A DNA stretch of 64,000 nt from NCBI GenBank assembly GCA_002281755.1, contig NCHB01000001.1, forward strand, positions 89,288-153,287, read 5' to 3'. Of this stretch, positions 46,621 through 56,140 are shown one piece after another (position 1 is the stretch's first letter; each line of letters starts with the position of its first letter). The stretch comes from Sulfurovum sp. 16-42-52 (GTDB taxonomy: Bacteria; Campylobacterota; Campylobacteria; Campylobacterales; Sulfurovaceae). Under the pieces are notes generated by a model that saw nothing but the letters and a program-made list of their open reading frames with translations, ran no database searches and had not been told where the DNA came from. Made by a program: the position numbers and the translations under genes.

Positions 46621-47556
46621 CTATTCGCTATACGCGCCGACAGAAGTGAGTCGTTTGTAGCGTTGTTCAAGCATCTCTTCGACTGAAAGTGCTCTTAGTG
46701 CCTGTACGTTCTCTAAAAAATAGGACTTAATCACTGCTGCAGAGGTCTCTTTATCTCGGTGCGCCCCAATAAGCGGTTCATCCAATACATCATCTATCAG
46801 CTTGTGAGACAATAAATCTTCCGGTGTTATCTTGAGTGCTTTGGTTGCCGCTTCAACTTTAGAAGGGTCATTCCATAAAATAGCAGAACACCCTTCTGGC
46901 GAGATGACAGCAAAAACAGAATAACGCATCATCGCAAGTTTATCGGCAACACCGATAGCAAGTGCTCCTCCCGATCCGCCTTCTCCTATCACTATAGAGA
47001 CCATCGGTACTTTCACTGAGGCAAACTCAAAAAGGTTTTTTGCAATCGCTTCACTCTGACCACGCTCTTCTGCACCCAGCCCAGGATAGGCACCCGGAGT
47101 GTCTATCAGCATCAAGACAGGTATGTCGAATTTTTCTGCCATTTTTACCGCACGCAAGGCTTTTCTGTACCCTTCAGGGTTTGGCATACCAAAATTTCTC
47201 TTGATCTTGTTTTTAACACCACGCCCTTTTTGCTCACCGATCAGCATGGTTTTTTGACCATCAATCCAACCGATATAACATAAAATGGCAGGATCATCTC
47301 TAAATGCTCGATCACCGTGTATCTCATAGGCATCTGTCATTAAAAGACGAATATAATCTAAAGCATACGGTCTGTCCGGATGACGGGCTAAACGGAGTTT
47401 TTGAAAGTCGCTTAAGGCGCCAAACGTTTTTTGTACCTCTTTGTCTAGTTCATGCTGATACCTATTCATCGCTTCAAAATCTGAAATGGCATGAGCCGAT
47501 ACAATCTCTTCTTGTATCTTTTCGATTTTGCTCTCAAAATCCAAATAGGTTGCCAT
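46621..47556 (-). CDS. accA: Acetyl-CoA carboxylase carboxyltransferase subunit alpha
   Basis: Carboxyltransferase half of the first step of fatty acid synthesis, acting with AccD. Conserved: [22 protein letters not shown] (CoA site), [31 protein letters not shown] and [15 protein letters not shown] [13 protein letters not shown]. 311 aa, complete. It follows fabF by 10 bp in the acpP-fabF-accA-dedA gene order, a typical fatty acid cluster. accD is not in the window. Confidence 0.97.
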   Translation of the reverse strand: MATYLDFESKIEKIQEEIVSAHAISDFEAMNRYQHELDKEVQKTFGALSDFQKLRLARHPDRPYALDYIRLLMTDAYEIHGDRAFRDDPAILCYIGWIDGQKTMLIGEQKGRGVKNKIKRNFGMPNPEGYRKALRAVKMAEKFDIPVLMLIDTPGAYPGLGAEERGQSEAIAKNLFEFASVKVPMVSIVIGEGGSGGALAIGVADKLAMMRYSVFAVISPEGCSAILWNDPSKVEAATKALKITPEDLLSHKLIDDVLDEPLIGAHRDKETSAAVIKSYFLENVQALRALSVEEMLEQRYKRLTSVGAYSE

Positions 47557-47566
47557 GCGTCAATCC

Positions 47567-48784
47567 TTATATTTTTCTAAAGATAACAACGCCGTTTGTG
47601 CCACCGAAACCAAAAGAGTTGCTCATAGCAACCGTAATCTCGGCTTTTCTTGCTTTGTTTGGAATATAATCAAGATCACAATTTTCATCTGGTGTGCTGT
47701 AGTTAATCGTGGGAGGAAGCACACCGTCCCTCATTGCCATCAGACAGACAACTGCTTCAATCGCACCGGCTGCACCAAGACAGTGACCCAATTGCCCCTT
47801 AATGGAACTAACAGGTGGACAGTTTTCTTTTCCACCAAAGAGCTCTTTGAGTGCTGCCGTTTCATTTTTATCGTTGATAGGGGTGGAGGTACCGTGTGCA
47901 TTGACATAGTCCACCTTTGGCTCACCCGCCATTTTGTACGCACCCTTCATGGCACGAAGCGGACCGTCCATCGTCGGTGTCGTAATATGATTGGCATCAC
48001 CGCTTTCGCCAAAGCCAATGAGTTCACCGTAAATTCTTGCACCTCTTGCTACTGCGTCTTCATAACTCTCCAACACCAATGCACCCGCACCCTCACCCAT
48101 GACAAAACCATCACGACCCGCGTCAAAAGGTCTTGAAGCCGTTTGCGGATCATCGTTTCTATCTGAAAGAGCTTTCATGGCTGCAAATCCGCCTATGCCC
48201 ACAGGACAGATAGCCGACTCAGCACCCACAACCAGCATCTTATCTGCCGTCCCAACCATGATAGACTTTGCTGCTTCACCGATAGCATGTGTTCCTGCCG
48301 CACAGGCAGTTACTGAAGCCAAGTTTGGACCTTTGAGTCCCTGATAGATGGAGATGAAACCGCCTAGCATATTGACCAGTGAAGAAGGGATGAAAAAGGG
48401 AGAGATTCTTCTTGGTCCTTTCTCTGCACACACCACCGAGTTTTTTTCTATATTAGGAAGTCCGCCGATACCTGAAGCAGACGCTACACCAAATCTTTCT
48501 TTATCTACATCATCAGGAAGATTCGCATCTGCAATGGCTTCAGCAGCAGCTTTGAGTCCAAGTTGAATAAATCTATCTGCTTTTTTTGCTTCTTTTGCAT
48601 CCAGCACAGTCAAGGGGTCAAAATCAGTGATTTCACCTGCAATATTGACGGCATGATTGCTTGCATCAAACGAAGCAATATGTTTGATACCGCATTTACC
48701 TTCTATGATTGCAGCAAATGAACTCTCTTTATCTAGACCTAAAGCATTGATCATCCCTAAACCTGTTACAACAACTCTTCTCAC
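47567..48784 (-). CDS. fabF: Beta-ketoacyl-ACP synthase II
   Basis: Condensing enzyme of fatty acid elongation. Catalytic Cys near residue 161 (SVTACAAGTHAIG), His in NAHGTSTP and His in GQLGHCLGAAG. I start at GTG (48784, VRRVVVTGLGM), with ACAGGAGA upstream, giving 405 aa; the further GTG at 48802 would include the ribosome site. Between it and acpP lies an AAATCCC/GGGATTT hairpin (48853-48872). Confidence 0.95.
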   Translation of the reverse strand: MRRVVVTGLGMINALGLDKESSFAAIIEGKCGIKHIASFDASNHAVNIAGEITDFDPLTVLDAKEAKKADRFIQLGLKAAAEAIADANLPDDVDKERFGVASASGIGGLPNIEKNSVVCAEKGPRRISPFFIPSSLVNMLGGFISIYQGLKGPNLASVTACAAGTHAIGEAAKSIMVGTADKMLVVGAESAICPVGIGGFAAMKALSDRNDDPQTASRPFDAGRDGFVMGEGAGALVLESYEDAVARGARIYGELIGFGESGDANHITTPTMDGPLRAMKGAYKMAGEPKVDYVNAHGTSTPINDKNETAALKELFGGKENCPPVSSIKGQLGHCLGAAGAIEAVVCLMAMRDGVLPPTINYSTPDENCDLDYIPNKARKAEITVAMSNSFGFGGTNGVVIFRKI

Positions 48785-48852
48785 TGGCTCTCCTGTACAC
48801 ACTATAAAATATATCTTAATGCTTTATTTGAAAGTACTAAGGTATAGTTTAC

Positions 48853-48872
48853 AAATCCCTGTAAAGGGATTT
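48853..48872 (-). terminator. Hairpin between acpP and fabF, possible attenuator
   Basis: AAATCCC (48853-48859) and GGGATTT (48866-48872) form a 7-bp stem. No U-tract follows on the minus strand, so partial attenuation or RNA processing that keeps acpP mRNA in excess over fabF is more likely than full termination. Inference. Confidence 0.3.
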
Positions 48873-48882
48873 ATGCTAGAAC

Positions 48883-49110
48883 TTACACGTTTTCGATAAA
48901 TTTGATTGCGTCAGCTACAGTAGTGATTGCTTCTGCTTGGTCATCAGGAATTTCGATATCGAATTTCTCTTCAAGTGCCATAACCAATTCAACGACATCA
49001 AGACTATCAGCCCCAAGATCTTCTACAAATCTAGACTCTTCTTTTACCTCATCTGGGCTCACATTGAGTTGCTCTACAACTACCTCTTTTACATCATCAA
49101 ATAATGCCAT
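48883..49110 (-). CDS. acpP: Acyl carrier protein
   Basis: Carries acyl chains on phosphopantetheine. The prosthetic group attaches to Ser36 in [13 protein letters not shown]. An acidic 75-aa protein, normal for AcpP. AAGGAG is upstream of the ATG, and minus-strand TATAAT (complement of 49145-49150) is a good -10 box about 35 bp upstream. First gene of the acpP-fabF-accA-dedA run. Confidence 0.98.
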   Translation of the reverse strand: MALFDDVKEVVVEQLNVSPDEVKEESRFVEDLGADSLDVVELVMALEEKFDIEIPDDQAEAITTVADAIKFIENV

Positions 49111-49144
49111 TGATTACTCCTTGGGTTTGTTAAAAATACCGCTA

Positions 49145-49150
49145 ATTATA
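49145..49150 (-). promoter_or_regulatory. -10 element for acpP
   Basis: Minus-strand TATAAT 35 bp upstream of the acpP ATG, preceded on that strand by the T-run TTTTTTTG and TATAG. Confidence 0.5.
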
Positions 49151-49172
49151 ACAAAAAAACTATAAAAAGCTT

Positions 49173-49286
49173 ATGCGTAGCGTAAAATCTGTGTTTCTGT
49201 ACGATGAAACGGTAGTGATTGTTGAAAAATATCTCTGTAACCTCTCACACATCATCATGCAAAAGGCCAAGAGACGAGGTAACTAA
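49173..49286 (+). CDS. Possible 37-aa small protein
   Basis: An open frame between acpP and the receptor gene, encoding a short protein with VFLYDETVVIVEKYLCN in the middle and a basic end KAKRRGN. Its stop overlaps the convergent receptor stop. There is no good ribosome site, so it may be spurious. It is the only sign of content in this 170-bp gap. Confidence 0.2.
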   Translation: MRSVKSVFLYDETVVIVEKYLCNLSHIIMQKAKRRGN

Positions 49287-51340
49287 AATTTGTATTGCAG
49301 ATTGGTGTAGAGATATCGTCCCGGTTCATTCATAAGCATAACAAAATTGTTTCCTGCAGTTGGAAGTAAGATCAAATCATTGTAAGTGTTTGATACGGCG
49401 TAGGTTTTATCAAAAAGGTTATCAACCCCCAGAGTAAGTGCAAATGCTCCCCACTCTTTTGTACCTTTAAGATTAACTATACCATATGCATCCAAAGCCT
49501 GTTCTCCATTTTCAACATCAAAATGTGTCCAAGCATCTGAAGCAATAAGTTCTGCTTTAAACGCCAAGGTTTCATCATAGTCATAGTTCACTGATCCATT
49601 AAACTTGAAAGGAGGAATCTCTGGCATATTTGTTCCTGTTTGTCCAATCAGTGGCGCATCTTTTTCGCCTCTTTGATACGCCATGCCATAGTCAAAATAG
49701 AGTGTACTTGTAGCAATATAAGTACCACTTAACTCAAATCCGTAAATACTTGCATCTACATTTTCATACGCATTCACAGGTTCACCCATCATATTTAAAT
49801 TATTTGAATTATAGGCAATAAAGTTATCCAGTTGAGAATAGAAAGCTTTGGCTTTCACTGTAGCATTGTCAAACTTCTTTTCCAACCCAATGTCAAACTC
49901 ATTGTTGATAGTTGCTTCCAAGTTTGGTGTACCTATAGAATTTCCCATACTCCCTATCCAATACAGCTCTTTAGCGTCAGGTACTCTCGATGATTTTCCA
50001 AAACCTGCAAAAAATGCCGTTTTCTCATCCATGTTATAAGTGGCAAAAAGATAGCCGTTTAACTCGTTGTAGTCGTTGTCCTGCTGTGTATTATTGGCTG
50101 ATGTAATCGTCGTATCATCATATCTTAAACCCATATCCAACACCATTTTGTCGATTTTTACCGAGTCTTTTAAAAAGAGTGCGGTATTTTTGGTATCTAC
50201 ATCCCATATACTGTGAAAAAATTTCTCAGGAAGGGCTATGTCATTTTTATAATACCTGCCATCCCAGTTACGCAAACTGTAATCAACGCCGCCAGTAATG
50301 GTATGATTGTCCACATCAAAACTGTTTTTGATACGCGCACCTTGCATTTGTGTCGTTAAGGCATGTGTCATATAGGCGGTCTGAATACCCGGCATCATTG
50401 GGTTTGAATCCATTGTAGCTGTTAATCTATACTTGGTTGACATCGGATGATCAACTTGTGATTGATAGAGTTGTACATCCAGCTCTTTGGAGTATTTTCC
50501 CAGATCTTTTGCCGTGTATTCTATGTCAAAAATATCAGAATCATCATACAGTGCATCCATCGGAGAGGAAGGATACAACACATTATCGCTTCTATTTCCT
50601 GTATAGCTGAGTTTTAGGTCTTGATTTTCTGTAATATTCCAAAAGAGTTTTGCCAATACCGTTTTTTTCTCAAAGGCATCCATATCACGATATTGCGGCT
50701 GATATTGTGTGCTTGCAGGTACAGCGCCTTTGGCAATTTCTCTGTCGATTTGCCCTGCAAAGTCATTGCCGTCACCATCTTCGTACTGTCCGCCCGTCTC
50801 CGTTGAAGCAGAGATCAAAAACTTGACATTTTCTGTAATGGCACCCGAAGCAGACATCGCCGCTTTTTTGTAGCCCCAGCTTCCTAAACCAAGATTGACA
50901 TCTCCATGAAACTCTTCTTCAGGCTCAATCGTATGGATTTTCACATCTGCACTTAAGACACCAAAGTCTTCTACATTGTACGGTCCTTCATTGATTTCAA
51001 TATAATCAATGTTATTGGTCAGTACATGGGAAACCGGCGGATCCATTCTGTTAGGACAGGCACCATAAATCTTTGCGCCGTCTATGGTGACATTGATATT
51101 GTCTTTCTTTTGTCCTCTTAAGATAATATCATTGGCAATACCCGATCTTCTTACCAGAGACACTGAAGCAGACTGCTTAAATAACGCTTCTCCTAAGTCC
51201 GCAGACTTGATATCTTCACCGCTCACATCTTTAATCAGCTCCGTATCGACATTGGTCTCAACATCGATGGTTTCCAGTTTTTTCTCAGCTGCACAGACCC
51301 AAACTGCACAGACCAAAGAAAGGCAAATCGCTTTTTTCAC
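49283..51340 (-). CDS. TonB-dependent outer-membrane receptor, copper-receptor-like
   Basis: About 685 aa. After a signal peptide (KKAICLSLVCAVWVCA) come a plug domain (~30-150) and a 22-strand barrel ending in YTNLQYKF. I start at GTG (51340), six bases after AGGAG; the ATG at 51346 and that at 51367 are alternatives. The plug segment IDGAKIYGACPNRMDPPVSH resembles the metal-binding motif of OprC/NosA-type copper receptors, so copper or another metal chelate is a candidate. tonB is directly upstream in the same operon. Confidence 0.85.
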   Translation of the reverse strand: MKKAICLSLVCAVWVCAAEKKLETIDVETNVDTELIKDVSGEDIKSADLGEALFKQSASVSLVRRSGIANDIILRGQKKDNINVTIDGAKIYGACPNRMDPPVSHVLTNNIDYIEINEGPYNVEDFGVLSADVKIHTIEPEEEFHGDVNLGLGSWGYKKAAMSASGAITENVKFLISASTETGGQYEDGDGNDFAGQIDREIAKGAVPASTQYQPQYRDMDAFEKKTVLAKLFWNITENQDLKLSYTGNRSDNVLYPSSPMDALYDDSDIFDIEYTAKDLGKYSKELDVQLYQSQVDHPMSTKYRLTATMDSNPMMPGIQTAYMTHALTTQMQGARIKNSFDVDNHTITGGVDYSLRNWDGRYYKNDIALPEKFFHSIWDVDTKNTALFLKDSVKIDKMVLDMGLRYDDTTITSANNTQQDNDYNELNGYLFATYNMDEKTAFFAGFGKSSRVPDAKELYWIGSMGNSIGTPNLEATINNEFDIGLEKKFDNATVKAKAFYSQLDNFIAYNSNNLNMMGEPVNAYENVDASIYGFELSGTYIATSTLYFDYGMAYQRGEKDAPLIGQTGTNMPEIPPFKFNGSVNYDYDETLAFKAELIASDAWTHFDVENGEQALDAYGIVNLKGTKEWGAFALTLGVDNLFDKTYAVSNTYNDLILLPTAGNNFVMLMNEPGRYLYTNLQYKF

Positions 51341-51398
51341 TCTCATCTCCTCAGATTTTTTAGGCATTCTAATCTAGGAGTGTTAAGTCTGTGTTAAA

Positions 51399-52145
51399 TT
51401 ACCTGAACTTATACTGTAATGTGATGCTTACTGTTGTCGGCAGAGAAAGCGGTGCATTTTTTGCATCAATAGGGAAGGCGCTTTGTACTGCCTGCTTGGC
51501 TGAAGCATGAAATATCTTGGGGCCGCTCACAGTAATTTGGGCTACCTTTCCCGAGCTCAAAATCGTAAACTTCACAGTTACAGCTCCCTGCATCCCTCTT
51601 TTTTTGGCGATGCGCGGGTAGGATTTATGCTGATTTATTTTCTCTCTAACAGCAGCTAGAAATTGGTTTTGTTCTGCTGCAGAGCTTTTGCTTTGTCGTG
51701 ATGCTGGCTGTTGTTTGATAGGATTAGGTGTAGCTACTTTGTTTGGTGTTGTAGGTTTGTTGGGTTTTTTCTTTGTAACAGACTTCTTTTTTGCCTGCTT
51801 GACAATAGGCTTAGGCTTTGGTGTTACGACTGTCGGCTCTGGGACAACTTCTTTTTGTACTGCGGGTTCTTCTTGTAAAACAGGGTCTTCTTGTGTTTGC
51901 GGTTCTTGGATTGGTTCAGGTTTGGTGACAGGCTTTTGTGGTTCTGCTTTCTGCTCGGGTACCACTTCTGGTACAAATGTTTGCAAAGATAGACACAAAA
52001 CCTGCTCTTTTACCTGCTCTTTGGCTACAAAAACACGCTGCTGGAGATAAAAAAAGAGTGCGACCACAAGCAAATACAAGAGTGCCGTAGCCACATAAGA
52101 GTTAAAAAGACGATTTTTAAACATAAGGTTCTTTTTGGGAGGCAT
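51399..52145 (-). CDS. tonB: TonB family energy transducer
   Basis: Inner-membrane protein that passes proton-motive energy to outer-membrane receptors. TM helix at ~13-34 (NSYVATALLYLLVVALFFYL), a periplasmic linker rich in Pro, Lys and Glu (PKPKPIVKQAKKK, PTTPNK), and a C-terminal TonB domain (YPRIAKKRGMQGAVTVKFTI). 248 aa. No exbB or exbD nearby. It lies 58 bp upstream of its likely receptor, which suggests dedicated pairing. Confidence 0.92.
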   Translation of the reverse strand: MPPKKNLMFKNRLFNSYVATALLYLLVVALFFYLQQRVFVAKEQVKEQVLCLSLQTFVPEVVPEQKAEPQKPVTKPEPIQEPQTQEDPVLQEEPAVQKEVVPEPTVVTPKPKPIVKQAKKKSVTKKKPNKPTTPNKVATPNPIKQQPASRQSKSSAAEQNQFLAAVREKINQHKSYPRIAKKRGMQGAVTVKFTILSSGKVAQITVSGPKIFHASAKQAVQSAFPIDAKNAPLSLPTTVSITLQYKFR

Positions 52146-52166
52146 TATGTCAGAAAAACGTTAAGA

Positions 52167-52189
52167 AAGTGTTAAACAACGAAACACTT
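52167..52189 (-). terminator. Hairpin after the DUF2202 gene
   Basis: AAGTGTT (52167-52173) pairs with AACACTT (52183-52189); on the minus strand it is followed by TCTTAACGTTTTT. A plausible weak terminator separating this gene from tonB, whose ATG is 20 bp further on. Confidence 0.4.
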
Positions 52190-52931
52190 ATTTTTTCGGG
52201 TACTCAAGGTGACAATAGTCTACACCCAAAGTACAACACCCCTCACTCACATCTTTGTTTTTCAGTCCTTTATCAAATGCCCAGTAGTGATTGTAGCTGC
52301 CATCACGCAAAAAGCTAAATACCGTCACAATATCGGTTGCATTCTCAGACTCTGCCAATGCGATGTCGCGCGTTAGGTCATTGACATCCACCACTTCGAT
52401 AATACATCCTACTTTGAGTGCTTCTATCTCATCGGTTGCCCGAGCCATCAAATCGGTATAGAGTTTCTGTATTTGGGGAACATCATAAACGCCTGCATCC
52501 ATTGCTTCTATAGGTGTGTCGAGATAGCCCAATGGATCAACTACATTGGTGAACGATATCGTGTCATCAAGCTTATATTTTTGTATCAGTTGTTGTACTG
52601 CACCGATGTGTTGACATTCTCCATTTGTAGCGATGTTGGTAAATTGTTTTGTACCGTATTGTTTATACAAGGCATTATAGACATCGTATGCCAGTCTCTC
52701 TTCGTTTCCCATATAGGCAAGTGTGTCTGTCAACTCTTGTGACAATTTGGAGCTAGGTGCATCAAGAGCCACTTGAACTTCTGTAGGTAAAGCACCAGTT
52801 TCTGTCTCAACATTGACTTCTTCAGACACACTCTCTTCTACCGCATCCGCTATGGCATCACTGCTCCCGCATCCAGCCATACCAACCATCATACTTGCTA
52901 CCAAGCACATAGAAAACAGAGTTTTTTTCAT
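52188..52931 (-). CDS. DUF2202 ferritin-like lipoprotein
   Basis: A 247-aa exported protein with a lipobox MVGMAGC (Cys near 21), so it is probably membrane anchored. The DUF2202 region starts LAYMGNEERLAYDVYNALY and contains NGECQHIGAVQQLI; the Glu and ExxH pattern resembles a ferritin-like di-metal bundle. Function unknown. Two late cysteines in SEGCCTLGVDYC are unusual. It lies between the cytochrome and tonB; a hairpin (52167-52189) follows its stop. Confidence 0.78.
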   Translation of the reverse strand: MKKTLFSMCLVASMMVGMAGCGSSDAIADAVEESVSEEVNVETETGALPTEVQVALDAPSSKLSQELTDTLAYMGNEERLAYDVYNALYKQYGTKQFTNIATNGECQHIGAVQQLIQKYKLDDTISFTNVVDPLGYLDTPIEAMDAGVYDVPQIQKLYTDLMARATDEIEALKVGCIIEVVDVNDLTRDIALAESENATDIVTVFSFLRDGSYNHYWAFDKGLKNKDVSEGCCTLGVDYCHLEYPKK

Positions 52932-53011
52932 CTTTTCCCACCCTTATTATTTTTTATTCTTATAATTTTAATAGGTTAGTGTGAATTAAGTATGAATTGT
53001 CTGCACTTTTT

Positions 53012-53371
53012 TTAGGGTAAAACCAACTTTTTTTTGATGTCATAGTGTTGCAAAAAGGCATCAATGTTCTTTTCCAGTCTGTTGTCTTCTAGTTGCAGTG
53101 CCTCTTTCATCGGAAACTTCAAAAAGAAAGGGAGAGGCATGATGGAGTGTTCTTTTTGAGGATTTTTCAGATAGGTTTTGATCGCCACTTTCATGTTTGT
53201 GGGTGTACTGTACTCCATAAGATAGCGTCTGTATATCAAGTCATCGGGAATCTGCTCTTTAAGGTGGCAGTCCAAACAGGTTACTTGGAGTTCTTGCATC
53301 GAGGCATGGCTCTGTTGGGCAGTGAGTAGGCTGACACAACACAGCAACATAGAAAGTATTATTTTTTCCAT
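53012..53371 (-). CDS. Small periplasmic mono-haem c-type cytochrome
   Basis: A 119-aa protein with a signal peptide (MEKIILSMLLCCVSLLTAQQSHA) and one CLDCH haem motif near residue 33. A later Met (IMPLPFF or FPM) may be the sixth ligand. It does not match a cytochrome class I recognise. The start lies 13 bp inside the end of the histidine kinase gene at 53359, so the two are co-translated; it may act as a sensor or electron carrier for the neighbouring system. Confidence 0.72.
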   Translation of the reverse strand: MEKIILSMLLCCVSLLTAQQSHASMQELQVTCLDCHLKEQIPDDLIYRRYLMEYSTPTNMKVAIKTYLKNPQKEHSIMPLPFFLKFPMKEALQLEDNRLEKNIDAFLQHYDIKKKLVLP

Positions 53372-54534
53372 CGTATGACCACCTTCGTTCCTTCGTTTGG
53401 CTGGGAATCAATCTTTAGCCTAAAACCGTAATAAGTGACAACCTGATTGACAATATCAAGACCTATGCCAAATCCGCCTTCACTTTGATTGGCTCGTCTA
53501 AAGCGGCAGGTGATGGTTCCCAGGTCTTTTTTGGGTATCCCGACGCCTGTATCAACCAGAGATAAAAATTCTTTTGTCATCGTGACTGTTATAAGCCCTT
53601 GGGGTTTATTGTATTTGATGGCATTGGTGATGAGGTTATCCAAAAGTCGCGTAAAATCATTTTTATCCATCTCCAAGACAATTCCCTCATCAATATTTGT
53701 CTGCAGCGTTAAGCCTTTATTGTGTGCCATAGCAGTAAAATAAAGCACTCTTTGGGCTGCCAATTGCGAGACATCAAGAGACTCGATATGTCTATAATAG
53801 TGATGGTTTAAATTCAAATAGCTTAAATCATCATAGAGGTGGCTAAGGGTTTTAGAGGCTATCTCGATACGCTTTAATTCCTCTTTGTACTCACAGCCCC
53901 CAAGTGTTTCTATCATCTCTATATTGGTCAGAATCGTACTGATGGGTGTATTGAGTTCATGGGTTGTATCTTGTATGAAATGATTCATCCTTTGCATCGA
54001 ATCACGCATCGGGGCTATGAAGAGTTTTCCCAAAAATAGACCCAGCAAGGAAAAAAAGACTCCCGCACCCAGCATGAAAAGTCCGATATTTTTCTGAAGC
54101 TTTTGCAGGGGCGCTTTATCTAAAGGTTTACTGACAAGCAAATACGCCGCACCAAGATAATACGGCTCAACCCGACTCAGCAAAAAAAGTCTCTCTTCGT
54201 CATCAGCATAATGTCTTTCATTCAAGGGTATCTTGTCTTTGCGCGTTCCAAAAATATACTGTTTATCCAAATCATACAAGGCAGAGTCTATCTTTGGCCG
54301 TACCGGATAGACGATTGTGTTATCAAAGCTGCTATGCAGAGCCCTTAATGCCATCTTCATCTCTTCCGCTTCATACTCCAGTGTGCGGTGTTGTTCATCC
54401 AGGAGGTGATGTTTTTGCGAGAGATAAAAACTGCCTGCTGCGAGTGAAAACAGTAGCAAAGTAGAGCCCAGATAGATCAGTAAAAAACGAATAAAACTTT
54501 GTTTTTCACTTTTTAACAAAGCGGTACCCACCAT
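53359..54534 (-). CDS. Sensor histidine kinase
   Basis: 391 aa. TM helices at ~16-38 and ~150-172 enclose a ~110-residue periplasmic domain. His192 in DTTHELNTPIST is the phospho-acceptor, and NLITNAIKYNKPQG, DTGVGIP and GGFGIGLDIV form the ATPase. No HAMP is clear. It overlaps the regulator at 54506 by 29 bp and the cytochrome gene by 13 bp. Signal unknown; the neighbouring TonB receptor suggests metal or redox. Confidence 0.88.
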   Translation of the reverse strand: MVGTALLKSEKQSFIRFLLIYLGSTLLLFSLAAGSFYLSQKHHLLDEQHRTLEYEAEEMKMALRALHSSFDNTIVYPVRPKIDSALYDLDKQYIFGTRKDKIPLNERHYADDEERLFLLSRVEPYYLGAAYLLVSKPLDKAPLQKLQKNIGLFMLGAGVFFSLLGLFLGKLFIAPMRDSMQRMNHFIQDTTHELNTPISTILTNIEMIETLGGCEYKEELKRIEIASKTLSHLYDDLSYLNLNHHYYRHIESLDVSQLAAQRVLYFTAMAHNKGLTLQTNIDEGIVLEMDKNDFTRLLDNLITNAIKYNKPQGLITVTMTKEFLSLVDTGVGIPKKDLGTITCRFRRANQSEGGFGIGLDIVNQVVTYYGFRLKIDSQPNEGTKVVIRWKK

Positions 54535-55174
54535 TTTTGATCGTTTCGATATTCTCTTTGCCTAAAAATGTACGCACCGTCTTGACATACGCACGTAAAC
54601 TACCTGCACTGGGCTCTTCATCATACGTCCATAAGCGTTCAAATATTTTCTCATAGCCCAACAGTTCATTGGGACACTCTAAAAATAAAGCCAGTAACTT
54701 AGCTTCTTTGGTTTTAAGTGCTACTCTTTGATTTTCTTTGGTCAGAAGATGTTCTTTGATGTCAAAGACAAAACCATCAGCTAAAGCTATTTTATTTTCA
54801 TGCGTGCTGTAACGACGCTTCAGAAGCGATTCGATGCGTACCAGAAGTTCCTTCAGTGCAAAGGGTTTGCGTATATAGTCATCACATCCGCTATCAAAAC
54901 CACGGGTGACATCTTCCACGCTATTGAGTGAGGTAATAAAAACAGCCGGAGTCTGCACGTCATTGGCACGCAAAGTTTGCAAAAAATCAAAGCCATTTTG
55001 ATGTGGCACGCGTATGTCCAGCAACATCAAATCAATATGCTTTTCATACACGAGCTCTTGTGCACTAAGCCCATCATAGGCTGTATACACGTCATACCCA
55101 TGGTAGGTTAAAAACTGTTTGATTGTATCACTAAGCTGCAGGTCATCTTCAAGCAGTAAAAGTGTTGCGATCAT
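54506..55174 (-). CDS. OmpR-family response regulator
   Basis: 222 aa. Receiver with acidic pocket LLLEDD and phospho-acceptor Asp53 in LMLLDIRVP, then a winged-helix DNA-binding domain ending GGYRFVKK. I start at the ATG at 55174 (MIATLLLLEDD); the open frame to 55258 adds a His-rich leader without domain content. Partner of the kinase at 53359, overlapping it by 29 bp. Confidence 0.9.
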   Translation of the reverse strand: MIATLLLLEDDLQLSDTIKQFLTYHGYDVYTAYDGLSAQELVYEKHIDLMLLDIRVPHQNGFDFLQTLRANDVQTPAVFITSLNSVEDVTRGFDSGCDDYIRKPFALKELLVRIESLLKRRYSTHENKIALADGFVFDIKEHLLTKENQRVALKTKEAKLLALFLECPNELLGYEKIFERLWTYDEEPSAGSLRAYVKTVRTFLGKENIETIKNGGYRFVKK

Positions 55175-55294
55175 CTTCTCTCTTTCGTGAGCTTCATGAT
55201 GATGAAAATCGGTACTTTTACACTCATACACACCCTTTTTATAAATCTGCACCATCATAACACATCAAAATGAATACAGTATGAACCTCATTGG

Positions 55295-56140
55295 CTAACA
55301 ATGTATTTTAGAAAGCGTTAAACTGACCGTCGTACCTCTACCTTTTTCAGATTCTATGTGAATCTCTATGCCTTCTTCATCACAATAGGCTTTGACTAAA
55401 GCAAGCCCCAGTCCTTTCCCGTCTTTGTTACCGTCTACCTGATAATAGCGTTCATACACACATAACAGCTCAGGAGTCTCCATACCCACACCTTCATCTT
55501 TTACACTCAAGATATCATCGCTCAGTGTCACAAAGATAGGTGCGTCTTTGGAAGAGTATTTCATCGCGTTAGAGATGAGATTGTCAAACATCTGCTCAAA
55601 GCCTATCTTGTCTGCTACAACTTCATACGATTGTATATCAAGTACAAACGGATTGCGCTTCTGCTCTTTAAAGACCTCAATACGCTCTTCAAGTAAGGGT
55701 TTTAAATCAAACGCTTCTTTTTCGATGTCATGCATCTCTTTATGGATGCTGTACATCAGCTGATCATACAGTTTTTTCAGTCTGGTACTTGCATCTTCTA
55801 TACGCTGGATACGCTTGAGAGATCTTTCATCAGTGAGTGTTTTTTGCAGCATAGCAGTATTGGCTTTGATCGTTGCAAGGGGGATGTTGAGTTCATGCAT
55901 AATGTCATTACTGAGTGAAGTGAGCGTGTCTTCCATCTGTTTTTTGGGTGCAAATATAAGCGCTGTGAGTACATACCCCCATCCAATCGCAACCAATAAA
56001 ACCAGGGCACCCGCTACAAAAAAATTGATTTCAATAGAGTTCCACGTCTCTAAAAAACGATGTACCGCTGTCAACAAGGTAAACATCGTCACAAAATAAA
56101 TAACCGCTGCAACAGCTATCTCTTTTTTGCGCCCTACCAT
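55295..56140 (-). CDS. Short sensor histidine kinase without periplasmic domain
   Basis: 281 aa from the ATG at 56140, which shares its A with the upstream regulator's TGA stop. Two TM helices (about 8-27 and 39-63) have only ~11 residues between them, so there is no periplasmic sensor. His82 in DIMHELNIPLAT is the acceptor; NLISNAMKYSSKDA, DEGVGM and GKGLGLALVKAY form the ATPase. Such kinases sense within the membrane or through a partner protein. Paralogous to the kinase at 53359 by gene order. Confidence 0.87.
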   Translation of the reverse strand: MVGRKKEIAVAAVIYFVTMFTLLTAVHRFLETWNSIEINFFVAGALVLLVAIGWGYVLTALIFAPKKQMEDTLTSLSNDIMHELNIPLATIKANTAMLQKTLTDERSLKRIQRIEDASTRLKKLYDQLMYSIHKEMHDIEKEAFDLKPLLEERIEVFKEQKRNPFVLDIQSYEVVADKIGFEQMFDNLISNAMKYSSKDAPIFVTLSDDILSVKDEGVGMETPELLCVYERYYQVDGNKDGKGLGLALVKAYCDEEGIEIHIESEKGRGTTVSLTLSKIHC

